Shown here: positions 26,423-34,936 of the stretch, in pieces
Layout of the letters: every line of letters starts with the position of its first letter
How positions within the stretch are numbered: position 1 is the first letter of the stretch
Source: [Clostridium] innocuum
GTDB taxonomy: Bacteria; Bacillota_I; Bacilli_A; Erysipelotrichales; Erysipelotrichaceae
DNA: 64,000 nucleotides
Assembly: GCA_012317185.1 (NCBI GenBank)
Contig: CP048838.1
Location: forward strand, 3,348,001 to 3,412,000
Reading direction: 5' to 3'
Program-made: the position numbers and the translations under genes
The notes under the pieces: generated by a model
Seen by the model: only the letters and a program-made list of their open reading frames with translations
Databases searched by the model: none
Told to the model about the DNA's origin: nothing

Positions 26423-27289
26423 CTAATCTTTCAGACCTCCAAGGCTCATGCCCTGGGTCAGTTTCTTCTGTACACAGATATACAGAATCAAAGTTGGTAC
26501 CATAACGATAACAAGACCGGCATACATGACACCGTAATTCGCCTGCGAGCGCTGATCCGCCATCAGAAATTTCAATCCGACAGCCAGCGTTGCATTGTCC
26601 TTATCCATCAAGGTAAACGCCATGATATACTCATTCCAGAACGCAAGGAACTGGAACAGAATAACGGTAATGATACTTGGTCTGGCCATTGGAATCATGA
26701 TTTTCGTCATTGTCTTGAAATAACCGCAGCCGTCAATCAGTGCTGCTTCCTCATACGCCTTCGGCAGCGTCTTGAAGTAGCCGCTCAGCAGATAAATCGT
26801 GAACGGAAGACTGGTCGCTGCATTCACCAGTGCCAGCATGACCTTATTATTCAGGAACACCTCCACACCGAGCAGTTGATCCGCCTGAAACAGCATCAGA
26901 TAAATCGGCAGCACAATATAGTTTACATTGACAAACAGGCCTGCCATAAACAGGGCATTGAAGAATTTCTTGCCCTTGAACGGATATCTTGCCAGAACAT
27001 AGGATGCAGGCAGTGCCAGCACCAGCAGGAAAATCAGACCGAGCACGGTGACAAATACGGAATTGATGAAATACTCTCCCATGCGGGCCTTTTCCATCGC
27101 ATCAACGAAGTTACTCCAGAGAAACTGCGTCGGCATGGACCATGGATCGCCAACCAGATCCAGCTGTGATTTCACACTGGACAGAAATACCCAGGCAACC
27201 GGAACGATGATGCTGATGGCGAATACAATCATCGCCACGTAGACGAATATCTTATACCAGGCATGAGAGGACATTTTTTTCTTATTCAT
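26423..27289 (-). CDS. Carbohydrate ABC transporter permease, MalG type
   Basis: 288 residues, six transmembrane helices, and the coupling-helix motif EEAALIDGCGYFKTMTKIMIPMARP. Ribosome site TAGGAGGTGTGAGCT. It forms the membrane channel with the MalF-type permease upstream; together with the lipoprotein they make a CUT1 importer, probably for galacto- or lacto-N-biose. Confidence 0.94.
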   Translation of the reverse strand: MNKKKMSSHAWYKIFVYVAMIVFAISIIVPVAWVFLSSVKSQLDLVGDPWSMPTQFLWSNFVDAMEKARMGEYFINSVFVTVLGLIFLLVLALPASYVLARYPFKGKKFFNALFMAGLFVNVNYIVLPIYLMLFQADQLLGVEVFLNNKVMLALVNAATSLPFTIYLLSGYFKTLPKAYEEAALIDGCGYFKTMTKIMIPMARPSIITVILFQFLAFWNEYIMAFTLMDKDNATLAVGLKFLMADQRSQANYGVMYAGLVIVMVPTLILYICVQKKLTQGMSLGGLKD

Positions 27290-27301
27290 AGCTCACACCT
27301 C

Positions 27302-28183
27302 CTAGAATTCCAGAACATCACGTTCTGTGATTTTGTTCAGTAAACCGGACAGGGCGAAGGAGAAGATAAAGGTGATGACACCGATTGCCATACCATAGGA
27401 ATAATTTCCTCCGAATGCCTTGTTATACATATAGTTCAGCGGTACTTCACTTCCAAGATCTCCATTCGTATTGATCTGAATGAACATAAAGCTTAGATTG
27501 ATCGTGGAAATAACGAAGAAGGTCAGTGTTGTTCGGATGTTGTTCCAGATCAGTGGAAGCGTAATCATGAAGAACTGTTTTACCTTTCCTGCCCCTTCCA
27601 GAGCAGCCGCCTCATACAGGTTTTCCGGAATGGACGACATACTGGCCATATACATAACCATATAGTAGCCGATTGCCTGCCATACCAGTGCAAAGATAAT
27701 GGAATATAATATGATACCGGAATCTCCCATCCATTGCTTCTGCAGCATACCCAGACCGATCATTTCAAGAAAACTGTTCAGCAATCCGTTATCCGGTGCA
27801 TAAATTGCCGAGAAGATACCGGCGATAACAACAATACTTAAAATATTAGGAATGTAGAAGATGACACGGAAGAAGTTTTTCCCTTTGAATTCTTCTCTTG
27901 TCAGCAAGGTCGCAAACAGAACAGCGAGTACAACGGTAAACAGCGTCACCATTACAATGATCAGAATCATGTTCTGCATGGATTCAATAAAACGCGAATC
28001 GGTAAATAAAATTTTAAAGTTGTTCAATCCTACAAACGGGGCATCGCCGACGATTCCCGTTTTCCCGTACAGAGAGTAACGGAATACGTTGAAGGTAGGA
28101 ATCACCATAAAGAGAATCACAAGAATAACCGCCGGTGCCAGACAGGCAAAGACAAATCTTCTCTGTGCTTTCTTTTTATTCAT
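27302..28183 (-). CDS. Carbohydrate ABC transporter permease, MalF type
   Basis: 293 residues with six transmembrane helices and the coupling motif YEAAALEGAGKVKQFFMITLPLIW. AAAGGAGGGTTAAGTA precedes the ATG. It follows the binding-protein gene across a hairpin and precedes the MalG-type permease by 12 bases. Confidence 0.94.
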   Translation of the reverse strand: MNKKKAQRRFVFACLAPAVILVILFMVIPTFNVFRYSLYGKTGIVGDAPFVGLNNFKILFTDSRFIESMQNMILIIVMVTLFTVVLAVLFATLLTREEFKGKNFFRVIFYIPNILSIVVIAGIFSAIYAPDNGLLNSFLEMIGLGMLQKQWMGDSGIILYSIIFALVWQAIGYYMVMYMASMSSIPENLYEAAALEGAGKVKQFFMITLPLIWNNIRTTLTFFVISTINLSFMFIQINTNGDLGSEVPLNYMYNKAFGGNYSYGMAIGVITFIFSFALSGLLNKITERDVLEF

Positions 28184-28207
28184 TACTTAACCCTCCTTTT
28201 CTAAAAA

Positions 28208-28230
28208 GCAGTGAGCGATTCGCTCACTGC
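28208..28230 (-). terminator. Intercistronic hairpin after the binding-protein gene
   Basis: Arms GCAGTGAGC/GCTCACTGC followed on the minus strand by TTTTT. Such partial terminators let the binding protein be made in excess over the permeases. Confidence 0.75.
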
Positions 28231-28256
28231 TAGTTCAATAAATCATGCTCACAAAT

Positions 28257-29591
28257 TTATTTTACTGGATGCTCACTAATCGTTTTCCAAGTTTTCACTA
28301 ATTCACTGTTCCACTTTTCAGCAGTAGTCTTACCAGTATTGATATCATCAGCTGTGAAACATAATACCTTCTTCATGTCTACATCAGGGATAGCCGCAGA
28401 GTCAAATGGTGCAAATGCGCCGATAACTGCAGTAACATTCTCGTCATTGTATACATTGTACAGCTCTTTGTTAACGCCTGTCAGTTTTTCTGTGATACCG
28501 TTGACAGGTACAACACAGTTGTATTTCAGCATGATGTTTGCGCCTTCCTCAGAATAGATAAATTTCAGGAATGCTTTTGCGTCGTCTTTGTTCTTAGCTT
28601 CGGAAGGGATCCAGCACTGCTCTGTAAAGGTCGTGATGGCTTTCTTTCCGTCTTTTGTCAGTGCAGGCACTGCGCTTACACCCCATTTGAAATCCTTCGG
28701 AGTTGTAGCTTCCATTTCACCAACTACCCAGCTTCCGTTTGGCATGAACAGAGCCTTACCGTCGATAACAGCCTGCTGGTTCTTTGTGAATCCGTCTTTT
28801 ACGTTAGCATTTGCAACCGTATTCGGTTCCATGTAATCTTTTACAAGACGTCCGATGGTATCGGTAACTGTCTTACCTTCTTTTGTTTTCCAAGCCTCAG
28901 AATCGTAGTTCAGCAGCTTGCTCAGCAGATCCTGTCCGCCGGCTTCCTGAATAACGGAAAGGATTGTGTTATCCAGATATCCTGCTGTTGCATACGTGAA
29001 CAGAGAAACCTTGCCTTCTTCTTTCAGCTGGTCACCAAGCTTGAACATATCATCCCAGGTCTGAGGAATTTCATATTTCTTTCCTTCGCCAACCAGGTTT
29101 GCATTGTAATATAAACCACCAGGTGTATACATGATTGGTGCCAGATAGTTTTTGCCGTCACCATAGAACTGAGATACCGGGTTGTTTACGAAATCCGGAT
29201 TGATGTTTTTCTTAACATTTTCATCTGCGAATACATCAGAGATGTCTTCCACCTTCTTGCTGTTCAGCTGAGTTTCTGTAAACTGGCTTTGCTGTCCCAG
29301 GTTGTAATAAACGATATCGGAATATTCCCCTTTGCTGTTTTCCTTGTTCAGAACTGCTGGTAAGTCCTTCTCAAAACGAAGCTCAATCTTGACATCTTTA
29401 TTTTTTGCTTCGAATGCCTTCGCCATTTCCTTCCAAACTTCTTCACCGTTTCCTCCAGAGAACGCATCAAATTTAACGATACGTTTTTCGCCGTCACTGC
29501 CAGAAGATGCATCATCCTTCTTGCTGCTGCAGCCTGTAACAACGCTTGCGGCCATTAACCCTACACAAGCAAGTGCTACCATTTTTTTCAT
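28257..29591 (-). CDS. Extracellular sugar-binding lipoprotein of the ABC importer
   Basis: 444 residues. The signal peptide MKKMVALACVGLMAASVVTGC ends in a lipobox with Cys21, so the mature protein is lipid-anchored outside the membrane. The rest has the layout of cluster 1 solute-binding proteins (early FSGGNGEEVWKEMAKAFE, later MFMPNGSWV-like block ALFMPNGSWVVGEM). It is the first gene of the operon and the likely receptor for galacto/lacto-N-biose type sugars, inferred from the GH112 gene. Confidence 0.92.
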   Translation of the reverse strand: MKKMVALACVGLMAASVVTGCSSKKDDASSGSDGEKRIVKFDAFSGGNGEEVWKEMAKAFEAKNKDVKIELRFEKDLPAVLNKENSKGEYSDIVYYNLGQQSQFTETQLNSKKVEDISDVFADENVKKNINPDFVNNPVSQFYGDGKNYLAPIMYTPGGLYYNANLVGEGKKYEIPQTWDDMFKLGDQLKEEGKVSLFTYATAGYLDNTILSVIQEAGGQDLLSKLLNYDSEAWKTKEGKTVTDTIGRLVKDYMEPNTVANANVKDGFTKNQQAVIDGKALFMPNGSWVVGEMEATTPKDFKWGVSAVPALTKDGKKAITTFTEQCWIPSEAKNKDDAKAFLKFIYSEEGANIMLKYNCVVPVNGITEKLTGVNKELYNVYNDENVTAVIGAFAPFDSAAIPDVDMKKVLCFTADDINTGKTTAEKWNSELVKTWKTISEHPVK

Positions 29592-29644
29592 AATGAATTT
29601 CCTCCTTCATCTGGATATGTTTTCCATACCTAAATATTACTGAA

Positions 29645-29708
29645 TGTAAGCGTTTTATGCAATGCATATATTGTTCTGTTTTTTATAGATATTGTTTTTC
29701 AAACAATA
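29645..29708 (-). promoter_or_regulatory. Operator region of the glycan operon: cre-like site and palindrome
   Basis: TGTAAGCGTTTTAT (29645-29658) matches the catabolite-response consensus at 12 of 14 positions. About 30 bases further upstream lies the palindrome TATTGTTT-TTC-AAACAATA (29690-29708), probably bound by a specific regulator not encoded in the window. Confidence 0.55.
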
Positions 29709-30107
29709 AAATGCAAGAAACTGTAAATCTTTTCAGAAATCACATTTTTTACATTTCTTTACATTCAAAGACAACCATCATTATATAAGATAAATCGAAG
29801 AAAATAAATAGTATTCATACAGTTATTCTTCGATACAAACAAAAATACAAGAAATTTTAACAAGAAATACCAATTTACAAGAACTACATATAAATTAAAT
29901 TCCTTTTTATTGACGCTGTATATGAAGTCAGTACTTATAAAATAGCTGTACATGATGAAAGAGCAGGCTGGCAACAATCAGAAAACAGGTGACAAATTGT
30001 TTATCAGAAAACATACAGTCAGCAGGTTGCACAGAAGCATAGCCGCTTTTCTGCACGACATTCCACACCCTCCGGTTTCCATTTTTTCCATTTTTTATTT
30101 TTGTGTC

Positions 30108-30133
30108 AAAATCGTGCTATAAAATCGTGCTAT
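30108..30133 (+). repeat. Tandem 13-bp repeat in a promoter
   Basis: AAAATCGTGCTAT occurs twice head to tail (30108-30120, 30121-30133). Each copy creates an extended -10 (TGCTATAAA, TGCTATACT) upstream of the membrane protein gene. Confidence 0.7.
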
Positions 30134-30159
30134 ACTATAGATAGAGAGGAGGGATTTTC

Positions 30160-30561
30160 ATGAAGTACGCCAGCTATCTCTATTATTTTCTATATCCGTA
30201 TCTGATGCTGTTATCTCAATATCCTATTCATACCGCCTATAAGAACATGATGCAAACATATGATTTCACCGAGTACTATCTCGTCTTCTGCAGTATTTTT
30301 CTTCTGACTGGTATCTCCGTATTCCTCCTGTATCACTGTTATCAAGCGATACAGCCCCGTATACGCTATGGAATCGAGCTTGTAAACCTCATTCTTCTCG
30401 GCTCGTACGTTTACAGCTTTTTCAGCGGAAATCAGCTTCTCCCGGTATTCTCCATCCTTCTGGTCAGTGACTTTGCTCGGGGATTGACCATGGTGTACGC
30501 CGGCTTTACTCTCTGTGATATTATCAAAGGCGCCATTTCAAAAATTCATCCTGTTTCATAG
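30160..30561 (+). CDS. Small integral membrane protein, unknown
   Basis: 133 residues with about four hydrophobic segments and no recognised motif. The ribosome site GAGGAGGGATTTTC, an extended -10 promoter upstream and a terminator downstream support it. I do not recognise a family. Confidence 0.7.
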   Translation: MKYASYLYYFLYPYLMLLSQYPIHTAYKNMMQTYDFTEYYLVFCSIFLLTGISVFLLYHCYQAIQPRIRYGIELVNLILLGSYVYSFFSGNQLLPVFSILLVSDFARGLTMVYAGFTLCDIIKGAISKIHPVS

Positions 30562-30572
30562 TATTATCATAC

Positions 30573-30596
30573 GGTATCCGCAGAGGATACCTTTTT
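30573..30596 (+). terminator. Terminator of the small membrane protein gene
   Basis: GGTATCC/GGATACC with a 5-nt loop, then TTTTT. Confidence 0.9.
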
Positions 30597-30643
30597 CAAC
30601 CTGCAGGTTTCTTGTCCAGTTTTTTCATATAATTGCCACAAAG

Positions 30644-30690
30644 AACGTTACACATTTCCTTTTTCCACTCTTTCCTATATAATGAACGTT
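30644..30690 (+). promoter_or_regulatory. Sulfatase promoter with paired AACGTT boxes
   Basis: TATAAT at 30678-30683 with a weak -35. GAACGTTA occurs on both sides of the promoter (AACGTT at 30644-30649 and 30685-30690), 41 bp apart, a possible operator pair. Confidence 0.45.
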
Positions 30691-30703
30691 AGAAGGTGAA
30701 ATT

Positions 30704-32161
30704 ATGAAACAGAATGTGAACGTACTATTGATTGTCTGTGATCAGTTTCGGGGGGATGCTTTATCCTTTGCGAACCATCCGGATGTTAAAACCCCTTATC
30801 TGGATTCCCTGGCTGCGGCTGGTGTCTTTTTCTCCCATGCTTATTCAGCCACGCCAAGCTGTATCCCCGCACGGGCCGCCCTGATGACGGGAAGAAGTCA
30901 AAAGCGGCATGGACGCGTCGGTTATCTTGACGAGGTGGAGTGGCGTTATCAGCATTATATGGCTGAGGAATTTTCAAACAGCGGCTATCAGACGCAGTGC
31001 ATAGGCAAGATGCATGTACATCCTCCAAGACTGACCTGCGGCTTTCAGAATCTGCAGCTCCACGACGGTTATCTGGGCTGTTATCGCAGCCTGGATATTC
31101 CGCACTGGATGCATCAGGATGTCAGTGATGATTATTTGCAGGATCTGCGCAATGTGCTGGGAGAAGATGCAGACATCAATACCAGCGGAGCGGAATGCAA
31201 TTCCTGGGTAACGCATCCCTGGATTTATGAAGAGCGCCTGCATCCGACCAACTGGGTTGCAGATAAAAGTATTCGCTTTTTAAAAACACGGGATCGCACC
31301 CGGCCGTTTTTCCTCATGTCCTCCTTTGTTCGTCCGCATCAGCCCTTAGATCCTCCTAAAGCATATTTTGATATGTATAAGGATAAAGAGCTTCGCTCAC
31401 CGGCTAGCGGTGACTGGGATCCGCAAAACGGAGCAGGTGCGGCTGGCAGAATTTCAGACTCCATATACGGCTGCTGTGATGCTGCTATGCGAAAGGATGC
31501 CATGGCCGGCTACTATGCGGCAATCACCCATGTTGACCATCAGCTGGGCCGCATCCTGACAACGCTGAAGGAAGACGGCGTCTATGACGATACCATCATC
31601 TTGTTTACCAGTGATCACGGAGAGATGCTGTTTGACCATAATTTATGGCGCAAGGTCTTTCCATATGAAGGAAGCACCCATATTCCGTTCCTTGTGCATA
31701 TCGGTAAGCATATAGCGGATATCGTACCACATACTGTCAATGGCATTACGGAGCTGCGCGATGTCATGCCGACGCTGCTGGATCTGTGCGGGCTGCAAAT
31801 CCCCCATACGGTGGATGGATGCTCTTTGAAGGATTGTATCCTGCAGGAAGCTGAATCTGTGCGAAGCTATCTGCACGGAGAACACAGCTTTCACGATAAG
31901 CTCTCCAATCACTATATCGTTACTCAACAGGATAAATTTATATGGTACAGTGAAACAGGCGAGGAACAGTATTTTGACCTGAGCCGGGATCCGCAGGAAA
32001 CACACAACGCCATCCTGGATGAGGAGTATCAGTCACGTATAAGCGAGCTTCGTGGCATCCTCATTCAAACACTAGAGAATCGAGAGGAAGGGTTTAGCGA
32101 CGGCACCAGACTGATCTGCCGCAAGGCACAGGACATCCTACAGAATGTGCATGATTACTAA
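30704..32161 (+). CDS. Cytosolic type I sulfatase (Cys-type)
   Basis: 485 residues of the alkaline phosphatase/sulfatase fold. The metal site begins LLIVCDQFRGDAL, the nucleophile motif reads CIPARAALMTGR (Cys matured to formylglycine by an anaerobic sulfatase-maturing enzyme in relatives), and FTSDHGEMLFDH gives the second metal site. Position 3 of the motif after Pro is Ala instead of the common Ser, as in clostridial sulfatases. No signal peptide, so it acts on imported sulfated sugars. No maturase gene is in the window. Confidence 0.88.
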   Translation: MKQNVNVLLIVCDQFRGDALSFANHPDVKTPYLDSLAAAGVFFSHAYSATPSCIPARAALMTGRSQKRHGRVGYLDEVEWRYQHYMAEEFSNSGYQTQCIGKMHVHPPRLTCGFQNLQLHDGYLGCYRSLDIPHWMHQDVSDDYLQDLRNVLGEDADINTSGAECNSWVTHPWIYEERLHPTNWVADKSIRFLKTRDRTRPFFLMSSFVRPHQPLDPPKAYFDMYKDKELRSPASGDWDPQNGAGAAGRISDSIYGCCDAAMRKDAMAGYYAAITHVDHQLGRILTTLKEDGVYDDTIILFTSDHGEMLFDHNLWRKVFPYEGSTHIPFLVHIGKHIADIVPHTVNGITELRDVMPTLLDLCGLQIPHTVDGCSLKDCILQEAESVRSYLHGEHSFHDKLSNHYIVTQQDKFIWYSETGEEQYFDLSRDPQETHNAILDEEYQSRISELRGILIQTLENREEGFSDGTRLICRKAQDILQNVHDY

Positions 32162-32184
32162 CCGCAGGAAACTGCGGTTTTTTT
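32161..32184 (+). terminator. Terminator of the sulfatase gene
   Basis: ACCGCAG/CTGCGGT with a GAAA-type loop, followed by seven T; the stem begins in the stop codon. Confidence 0.92.
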
Positions 32185-32605
32185 ATGCCCTGGGCAACCT
32201 GCTGTTGATACATACAGCAGTATGATGGATAACGTGCTGCATATCTGTTTACCTTGAAGACCTCACCCTCATGATAAAGTCCAAGAGCCAATGCAGCCAC
32301 AATAAAAAAACAGGCGGCATGCATATGAATGGAAAGCACAGGCAGCCTCCTGTACAAAGCATGAGTAGACAAGAGTCGGGTATTCCATTGTACGGATAAC
32401 ATCCAAGAAGGTCTGCGCCGATATGGGTTCCTTCTTACTTTAGGTGTTGGAAAAGGGAGAATTCAACTTCTATTGATAATTACAATAGTGTTACATTCTC
32501 CCTTTTTTAAATTTACCCTCAGTTGAGTAAGAACTTCGATATCATCACAGACATTTTCCAGCTTTCCTACGCATGGAAACTGAAGCACATGGTATCCGAG
32601 CGTTT
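32185..32605. other. Intergenic stretch with a second terminator
   Basis: No supported gene. A hairpin at 32451-32508 (AAAAGGGAGAAT/ATTCTCCCTTTT with an inner CTATTG/CAATAG) can terminate in both directions and closes the two-component operon. Confidence 0.55.
32451..32508. terminator. Bidirectional terminator
   Basis: Outer arms AAAAGGGAGAAT and ATTCTCCCTTTT, inner arms CTATTG/CAATAG, with A and T tracts on the two sides. Confidence 0.75.
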
Positions 32606-34006
32606 CTACCGTCCTTTTTTTACCGGATTTTTCGGCTTGTAAATACGGAAGATAACTCCCTCTGCCATATTCTCTCCGACAACCTCATAGCCATTGGCAC
32701 TGACAACCTTTGCCACAATCGACAGACCCAGACCGAATTTTCCGCCCTTTCCCATCTCATACGGCTTAAACAGCACCTTCAGGCGATCCTCATCCATACA
32801 AGGTCCGTCATTGGAAATGGTCAGACCCTCTTCCTCACTCAGATGGATATCAATCGTTGTTTTCGCATACCGCAATGCATTTTCAATAATATTCTCCACG
32901 ACTACGCGCCACGGCTCTGCCAGTCCGTCAAAGTAAACCTCCTCTAGATTTGTCAGGATCTGAATATCCGAGCGGATGAATCTGGTGTTCTGCACAACCG
33001 TTTCCACGATTTCCTCCATATTGGAGCCGATTCCCTCACAATCCTGAGAAATCAAATATTCCACGCGGTTCATGAACAGCAGGGAATGTACCTTCTGTTC
33101 CAGCCGGTCGGCATTTTCAATAATAACATCGACGCTTTTCTCCAGTGTATCATACGGATAAATACCGTCCTTGATGCTTTCACCGTAGCTTTTGATCGTC
33201 GCAATCGGTGTTTTCAGGTCATGGGAAATATTGTGAATCATTTCTTCCTTCGTCTTTTCCTGCTTGCGCAGCTCTTCCCGCATGCTTACAAGTGCATCCG
33301 CCAGCTCGCCGATCTCATCCCGCCGGTTTACACGCAGGTCCGCATCCTTGCCAAGCTTGACACGTTCGATATAGTTTCGTATCTGATTCAGGGGGTGAAT
33401 CAGCGTCAGTACCCACATCATCATAATGATGAAGAAGAAGCCGACAACTATCACCGTGATATAGACAACGCTGTTAATCAGTGAGTTCTCCAGCTTGCCC
33501 ATATTGTCGCTGTACATCTTGCTAACAAGCAGCTGGTCATCTGCCACCTTGTAAATGCTGTAGTAGGAATCCCGATCTCCGCTGACCTTCTTCACGATTC
33601 CGTGATGAATCTTATCGCCTGCCGTATAACGGGCATTGATACTCAGAATGTCCTGTGCAATGGCTTTCCATTCAGAGCTGTTCAAATCCATATCCGAGGT
33701 GTTTTTACCTGCCAGCGTAACATGCGTGGCACCATCCAGCGTCTTATCCACCCGCACCATAAAGATATCGATACCGGCTGCGGAGTTGATCAGCTGGCGC
33801 TGTTCATCATTGGTACTATCACTCATAGCCCAGCTTTGCAGCGTCGAATCCAGAGTACCATACATCTGTTCACGTATCACAGTGGTCACATTGCCGTTGA
33901 TGTAGACAAAGAAGAAGACCGCAAAAAATGTGACAAAGAAAAAGATTAGGGCAAACAGCTGCTGTGTCAGTGACAGCCGCTTGACAAATTCATTAAAACG
34001 CTTCAT
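32606..34006 (-). CDS. Sensor histidine kinase
   Basis: 466 residues. Transmembrane helices at about 17-37 and 180-203 frame an extracellular sensor domain of about 140 residues; a HAMP linker follows to about 255. The phosphorylated His262 is in IHNISHDLKTPIATIKSYGES, then the ATPase boxes IIENALRYAK (N), SNDGPCMDEDR (G1) and FGLGLSIVAKV (G2). It shares one base with the response regulator gene, which precedes it. The signal is unknown. Confidence 0.94.
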   Translation of the reverse strand: MKRFNEFVKRLSLTQQLFALIFFFVTFFAVFFFVYINGNVTTVIREQMYGTLDSTLQSWAMSDSTNDEQRQLINSAAGIDIFMVRVDKTLDGATHVTLAGKNTSDMDLNSSEWKAIAQDILSINARYTAGDKIHHGIVKKVSGDRDSYYSIYKVADDQLLVSKMYSDNMGKLENSLINSVVYITVIVVGFFFIIMMMWVLTLIHPLNQIRNYIERVKLGKDADLRVNRRDEIGELADALVSMREELRKQEKTKEEMIHNISHDLKTPIATIKSYGESIKDGIYPYDTLEKSVDVIIENADRLEQKVHSLLFMNRVEYLISQDCEGIGSNMEEIVETVVQNTRFIRSDIQILTNLEEVYFDGLAEPWRVVVENIIENALRYAKTTIDIHLSEEEGLTISNDGPCMDEDRLKVLFKPYEMGKGGKFGLGLSIVAKVVSANGYEVVGENMAEGVIFRIYKPKNPVKKGR

Positions 34007-34665
34007 TATCCTAAACGGTATCCGTAACCGTAAATGGTATGAATGTTCAGATTCGGAAGCTTCTTACGCAGTCTTCGCAGCGTATCATCCACAACACGGT
34101 CACTTCCGAAATAATTTTCCTCCCATACACTGGTCAGAATCTTATCCCGGTTGAACGCCATTCCCTTGTTTTTGATAAACAGCATCAGCAGATCAAATTC
34201 CTTGGTTGTCAGATCGATTTCCACACCGTGATCAAACACCTTGCGCTGTTCCTCATCCAGCTCATAGCCGTCCACCATGATCCGGTTGTTGTCATCCTTA
34301 TAGACGCGCTTGATGACATTGTTTACACGCAACACCAGCTCCTTTGGGGAAAAGGGCTTCGTGATATAGTCATCGCTTCCTTTTTCCAAACCGATGATAC
34401 GGTCAAATTCCTTATCTCTGGCAGACATGAAAATAACAGGGATATCCCTCCCCTGAAGGCGGATTTCCTCAATCAGATCAAAACCGCTCTTGTCATCCAG
34501 CATGATATCCAGAATCCATAAATGCACATCATCATCCATTACATGCGCACTTGCTTCTTCATATGTATAATAAGAACGTACTTCATAGCCTTCCTTTTTT
34601 AAATACTGATTCACCAGGTCGTTGATGGCCTTTTCATCCTCGACAACGCAGATTACTTTCTTCAT
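34006..34665 (-). CDS. OmpR-family response regulator
   Basis: 219 residues from the ATG at 34665 (GAGGTGATGTTA before it). The receiver has the acidic pair VVEDEK, phospho-acceptor Asp in WILDIMLDDKSG, Thr/Ser at FMSAR and Lys in DYITKPFSP. The C-terminal winged helix carries LTTKEFDLLMLFIKNKG. It pairs with the kinase downstream. Tandem repeats upstream (34784-34802) may be its binding site. Confidence 0.94.
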   Translation of the reverse strand: MKKVICVVEDEKAINDLVNQYLKKEGYEVRSYYTYEEASAHVMDDDVHLWILDIMLDDKSGFDLIEEIRLQGRDIPVIFMSARDKEFDRIIGLEKGSDDYITKPFSPKELVLRVNNVIKRVYKDDNNRIMVDGYELDEEQRKVFDHGVEIDLTTKEFDLLMLFIKNKGMAFNRDKILTSVWEENYFGSDRVVDDTLRRLRKKLPNLNIHTIYGYGYRLG

Positions 34666-34783
34666 TAACATCACCTCATACCCCTATTTTAGACTAAATT
34701 ATGTGAAAAAAAAAGCTATTTTTCAAAGTAGCTGCTTTTCACATGGATTTCTCACATTTGCCGCTGTGTTTCCACTCAATTTC

Positions 34784-34810
34784 CGACATTTCTCGACATT
34801 TCCCGGGAAA
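34784..34810 (-). promoter_or_regulatory. Tandem repeats and palindrome upstream of the two-component operon
   Basis: CGACATTTC occurs at 34784-34792 and 34794-34802, a 10-bp period typical of OmpR-type sites; a related CTCACATTTG lies at 34751. The second copy runs into the palindrome TTTCCCGGGAAA (34799-34810). Confidence 0.45.
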
Positions 34811-34838
34811 CGTAAAAAGACTCCCCCAAAAGGTAGCT

Positions 34839-34851
34839 ACTCATAAAACAG
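34839..34851 (+). repeat. Left boundary repeat of the outer element
   Basis: ACTCATAAAACAG, complementary to 52097-52109. The flanking host sequence (34817-34838) pairs imperfectly with that beyond the right boundary, so without the element the two would form one long glmM terminator stem. Confidence 0.75.
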
Positions 34852-34902
34852 TATCAACCAACAAACTGAAATAGGGTAGCTGCCATACAGGGTGCAGAAA
34901 AG

Positions 34903-34936
34903 TAGGCGTATCGTCAAAGCGATACGCCTATTTTTT
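34903..34936 (+). terminator. Terminator just inside the outer element
   Basis: TAGGCGTATCG/CGATACGCCTA with a 6-nt loop and six T on the plus strand; it also closes the leftward nuclease gene. Confidence 0.85.

Larger units (their letters stand above)
29592..30159. other. Divergent regulatory region, no gene
   Basis: This AT-rich stretch separates the leftward glycan operon from the rightward membrane protein gene. It holds a cre-like site, a perfect palindrome and a tandem 13-bp repeat, listed separately. A 70-codon minus-strand frame at 29765-29977 has poor codon composition and no ribosome site. Confidence 0.5.

Noticed and set aside
26204..27169. Rightward frame of 321 codons over permease and GH112
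   Set aside because: Antisense shadow spanning two well-supported leftward genes; rich in His, Gln and Cys, typical of reverse-frame noise.
32094..32402. 102-codon leftward frame after the sulfatase gene
   Set aside because: It overlaps the sulfatase end and its terminator and lacks a start signal.
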